Below are positions 5,306 through 7,915 of a stretch of 7,915 nt of DNA, piece after piece (position 1 is the stretch's first letter; each line of letters starts with the position of its first letter). The position numbers were made by a program, and so were the translations under genes. The notes under the pieces are model-generated. The model saw only the letters and a program-made list of their open reading frames with translations. It searched no databases and had not been told where the DNA came from. The stretch comes from Thermoanaerobaculaceae bacterium (lineage in GTDB: Bacteria > Acidobacteriota > UBA4820), in the NCBI GenBank assembly GCA_012798145.1, contig JAAZNT010000373.1, positions 1 through 7,915 of the forward strand, read 5' to 3'.

Positions 5306-7009
5306 ATGGCTGAAATAAATGTTTTGAGCGACATAGTGATTAACAAAATATCCGCAGGAGAAGTGGTTGAAAGACCCGCCTCTGTTGTAAAAGAACTTAT
5401 TGAAAACAGCATAGACGCAGGAGCAGACAAGATTTCCATAGAGGTTGAAGAGGCAGGAAGGAAACTAATTCTTGTTGAGGACAACGGCAAGGGAATCGCA
5501 AAGGAAGACCTCCCTTTAGCGCTCACAAGGTATGCCACTTCTAAAATCAAAGATGAAAGCGACCTCAATTCAATTGCGACGCTGGGATTCCGCGGAGAGG
5601 CGCTCGCGGCTATATGTGCTGTGAGCAAAGTCAAAGTTGAAAGCAGGCGCAGCAACTCTCCTTTCGGTTTTGCAATTGAGGCAGAAGGCGGCAAAGAAGG
5701 AGAAATCTATCCTGTTGGGGCAAAAGAAGGGACAAGAGTTTCGGTTAGGGAACTTTTTTATAATACCCCCGCAAGAAGCAAGTTTTTAAAAAGCGACCCT
5801 GTTGAACTTTCGCACATCATTTCGCTTGTTGAATCTTACTGCATAACAAAACCGCAAATATCATTTTCGCTTAAATCAAACGGCTCAACGGTAATAGAAG
5901 TTTCGCCAGCGCAATCGGGAAGAGAAAGATTTTTTGACCTTTTTCCCGAATTCAACCAAACCGACTTCAGAGAAGTTAAAAATAGTCTTTCTTCTCTTTC
6001 AATTGAAGGAATCGCAGGAGAGTCTTCAAAAAATTTCTCTTCGTTTAGATACATTTTCACATCGGTCAACGGACGGTTTGTAAAAGATAAACTCATAAAC
6101 AGCGCTATATTGAAATCTTACGAAGAAACTATCCCCAAAGGAAGATATCCCATTGTTTTCCTTTCTCTTTCACTTCCATGCGATGAGGTAGATGTAAATG
6201 TCCATCCCACAAAAAAGGAAATAAAATTTAGACAACAAAACCTTGTTTATGATTTTATACAAAAGAGCGTTTTCAAGGCGTTTCATCCATCCCAACCAGT
6301 TTTCTTTCCATCAATGGATAAAGAAAAATCGGCAGAACAATTCTTTAAAGAGAAAACTTTCGGGTCAGTAAAAGAATCTCCTTCCCTTTTTAAGACCGAT
6401 TTTGAAGCTACAACTCCTATTTCCTCAAAAGTGCCCCCTCCCTCTTCCCATAAAGTTCTGGCTGTTTGGAGGAAAGGGTTTATAATTCTTGATTCTCCCG
6501 GTGGAATCTCCATCGCCGACCAGCACACTCTCCACGAAAGAATCCGATTTGAAGAGTTCAGACATTTCATTGAAAGCAAAGGCGAGAAAAAGCAGTTCCT
6601 TGAAACAAGGTGTTATGCTGTTCCAAGAAATTTAAGAAGCAGAATTGATGAGTTGAGCCAAATATTGAATGAACAGGGCTTTGAAGCTGAAGCCGTCAGC
6701 GAAAACGCAATAGGTGTCAGAAGTTATCCTGCTTTTCTTGAAGAAAGGGAAATAGATCCGCTCTTGGAAGAGTTTATCTCTGAAGGAGGAGAAATTCTCA
6801 AAACTCCTAAAGAATTGCACAAAAGCGTTCTTGTTATGCGTTCCTGCAGAGGAGCGGTTATGCTTGGAGATGAACTTTCAATAGAGAAAGCGCAATATCT
6901 GATAGACAAACTTTTCTCTCTAAACGCTCCTTTGACCTGCCCTCACGGCAGACCTATTATTTACACCATAAGAGAAGATGAGATTCTTTCAAGGTTTCAC
7001 AGAAGGTAA
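5306..7009 (+). CDS. mutL: DNA mismatch repair protein MutL, endonuclease type
   Basis: A 567-aa mismatch-repair protein that links MutS recognition to strand removal. The N-terminal GHKL ATPase domain has KELIENSIDAGA with Glu30 and Asn34, DNGKGI at 59-64 and TLGFRGEAL at 92-100. DVNVHPTKKEIKF marks the second N-terminal domain. A short, probably flexible linker lies at about 340-385. The C-terminal dimerisation domain carries the nuclease metal motif as DQHTLHERIRFE (405-416), where the consensus Ala is Thr408. It also has SCRGAVMLGDE (513-523) and CPHGRP (545-550), so this is predicted to be a nicking MutL, as in bacteria lacking MutH. A GTG codon directly before the ATG (5303) could also start translation: AAAAGG at 5291-5296 sits 6 nt from the GTG and 9 nt from the ATG. 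No mutS is in the window. Confidence 0.97.
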   Translation: MAEINVLSDIVINKISAGEVVERPASVVKELIENSIDAGADKISIEVEEAGRKLILVEDNGKGIAKEDLPLALTRYATSKIKDESDLNSIATLGFRGEALAAICAVSKVKVESRRSNSPFGFAIEAEGGKEGEIYPVGAKEGTRVSVRELFYNTPARSKFLKSDPVELSHIISLVESYCITKPQISFSLKSNGSTVIEVSPAQSGRERFFDLFPEFNQTDFREVKNSLSSLSIEGIAGESSKNFSSFRYIFTSVNGRFVKDKLINSAILKSYEETIPKGRYPIVFLSLSLPCDEVDVNVHPTKKEIKFRQQNLVYDFIQKSVFKAFHPSQPVFFPSMDKEKSAEQFFKEKTFGSVKESPSLFKTDFEATTPISSKVPPPSSHKVLAVWRKGFIILDSPGGISIADQHTLHERIRFEEFRHFIESKGEKKQFLETRCYAVPRNLRSRIDELSQILNEQGFEAEAVSENAIGVRSYPAFLEEREIDPLLEEFISEGGEILKTPKELHKSVLVMRSCRGAVMLGDELSIEKAQYLIDKLFSLNAPLTCPHGRPIIYTIREDEILSRFHRR

Positions 7010-7012
7010 AAA

Positions 7013-7150
7013 ATGAAAAAGTTGTTTGCTCTTTTGTTTTTATCATTGACAATCCTCTCCTGCTCGCAGAACTTTGAAAAAAAGAAAGAGCCCCCACAAG
7101 CCCCACAAAAATTTAAAGAAGCAAAGCCGGTTGAAAAAAATGAAAAATAA
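7013..7150 (+). CDS. Predicted 45-aa lipoprotein between mutL and mazG
   Basis: A short ORF beginning MKKLFALLFLSLTILSC. It has a positively charged start, a hydrophobic core and a lipobox ILSC with Cys17 as the predicted lipidated residue. The mature part would be only 29 residues, rich in Lys, Glu, Pro and Gln, with no further hydrophobic stretch. AGAAGG at 7001-7006, inside the end of mutL, lies 6 nt from the ATG. Only 3 nt separate it from the mutL stop, and its last 11 nt overlap the mazG start. This packing and the clean signal peptide argue that it is a real gene of the operon. It lacks the GLKGPLY motif of LptM-type small lipoproteins. I recognise no family, and the function is unknown. 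Confidence 0.72.
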   Translation: MKKLFALLFLSLTILSCSQNFEKKKEPPQAPQKFKEAKPVEKNEK

Positions 7151-7915
7151 TAGTTTTGAAAATTTTGCCCGTCTTGTTGAAATTATGGAAAAACTGCGCG
7201 GTCCAAAGGGATGCCCTTGGGACAAAGCTCAAAAAAGGGAGGACTTGAAAACATACCTCCTTGAAGAAACTTACGAAGTTCTTGACGCCATCAATGAAAA
7301 AAGCGATGAAAAACTCAAGGAAGAGTTGGGAGACCTTCTTCTTCAAATAGTGTTTCACGCTCAGATTTCAAAAGAAGAGAAGAAATTTGACATTGAAGAT
7401 GTATGCAAAGAGATTAACGAAAAACTTATAAGAAGGCATCCGCATGTCTTTTCAGATGTGGAAGCGAAAACGCCCGATATCGTTTTAAAAAACTGGGAAA
7501 AGATAAAAAAAGGGGAAAAGAAGGGGAAGTCAGCCCTTGAAGGAGTTCCCAAAATCTTCCCCGCCCTCTTAAAAGCTTATCGGCTTCAGGAAAAAGCGGG
7601 GAGGGTCGGCTTTGACTGGGAAGAGACAAGACAGGTTGAAAAAAAAGTGAAGGAAGAACTCAGAGAACTTCAGGAAGCGATTAAAGACGGGGAAAAGCAG
7701 AAAATAAGAGAAGAACTCGGGGACCTTCTTTTCGCAATTGTTAACCTTTCAAGGTTTTTAAAAATAGACCCCGAAGACGCGCTTCAAAGCGCAAACGAAA
7801 AATTTATAAGGAGATTCAAGGCGATAGAAAAGAAAGCAACCGCAAACGGGAAAGAACTTCACGGAATGACCCTTGCCGAGATGGACGCCCTTTGGGAAGA
7901 GGCTAAAAGGGATGA
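7140..7915 (+). CDS. mazG: Nucleoside triphosphate pyrophosphohydrolase MazG (3' end outside window)
   Basis: An open frame of 258 codons with no stop before the window edge. MazG hydrolyses NTPs and dNTPs to the monophosphate and pyrophosphate; it is thought to clear aberrant nucleotides and, in E. coli, to influence ppGpp. The N-terminus has MEKLRGPKGCPWDKAQ (16-31), then the first MazG repeat with EETYE (42-46) and ELGD (62-65). RRHPHVF at 99-105 and a NWEKIKK linker follow. The second repeat, catalytic in the E. coli enzyme, has EELRE (172-176) and EELGD (191-195). The end LAEMDALWEEAKRD matches the usual C-terminus, so only a few residues should be missing from the roughly 260 expected. 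The start overlaps the lipoprotein ORF by 11 nt and has no clear Shine-Dalgarno site, suggesting translational coupling. Confidence 0.95.
   Translation, partial: MKNNSFENFARLVEIMEKLRGPKGCPWDKAQKREDLKTYLLEETYEVLDAINEKSDEKLKEELGDLLLQIVFHAQISKEEKKFDIEDVCKEINEKLIRRHPHVFSDVEAKTPDIVLKNWEKIKKGEKKGKSALEGVPKIFPALLKAYRLQEKAGRVGFDWEETRQVEKKVKEELRELQEAIKDGEKQKIREELGDLLFAIVNLSRFLKIDPEDALQSANEKFIRRFKAIEKKATANGKELHGMTLAEMDALWEEAKRD

Noticed and set aside
5275..5694. 139-aa open frame on the minus strand opposite mutL
   Set aside because: It lies fully over the conserved MutL ATPase domain, has a low-complexity Ser/Leu/Ala composition and no RBS; an antisense shadow.
7113..7629. Minus-strand open frames opposite mazG
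   Set aside because: The plus-strand frame is a clear MazG with both conserved repeats; these are shadows.

Overview
The window reads as chromosomal housekeeping DNA from a bacterium. It is AT-rich, lysine is mostly AAA and arginine often AGA/AGG, and several genes have strong GGAGG-type Shine-Dalgarno sites. MutL, MazG, the CTC-type L25 and the bacterial-type peptidyl-tRNA hydrolase rule out an archaeon. I cannot name the phylum. The sequences look like those of a deep-branching or little-cultured lineage, but that is an impression, not a measurement. I see no mobile element, CRISPR array, tRNA, rRNA or riboswitch.

Layout. (1) 26-1483 (+): a malic enzyme with its start fixed by a strong RBS, closed by a good intrinsic terminator at 1544-1577. 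(2) 2564-1576 (-): a two-gene unit of signal peptidase I (lepB-like) and a small membrane-anchored protein, with a 7-nt ATGGTAA stop/start overlap; it converges on the malic enzyme. (3) 2639-3316 (+): a 225-aa cysteine-containing protein that I do not firmly recognise, perhaps related to V4R/heme-NO-binding-like sensors, with its own promoter and RBS. (4) 4660-3333 (-): rplY/ctc (L25) then pth (peptidyl-tRNA hydrolase), with a strong promoter just upstream. (5) 5242-4730 (-): a ferritin-like di-iron protein of the rubrerythrin family without a rubredoxin domain. (6) 5306 to the end (+): mutL, a 45-aa predicted lipoprotein, and mazG, tightly packed and evidently co-transcribed; mazG runs off the right edge.

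How the genes may work together. L25 and Pth both serve translation and are commonly neighbours. MutL (mismatch repair) and MazG (hydrolysis of nucleoside triphosphates, including aberrant ones) both limit mutation, so the right-hand operon looks like a genome-maintenance unit with an unexplained tiny lipoprotein in the middle. The divergent ferritin-like gene, likely peroxide- or iron-related, shares a 60-bp promoter region with that operon, and the -10 elements predicted on the two strands overlap. LepB and its partner act at the membrane.

There are no gene-free stretches over 300 bases; the longest intergenic gap is about 90 bases. Nothing here amounts to a clear new defence or mobile system. 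The points most worth following are the hidden lipoprotein in the mutL-mazG operon, the shared divergent promoter, the apparently leaderless lepB, and the unassigned 225-aa protein.
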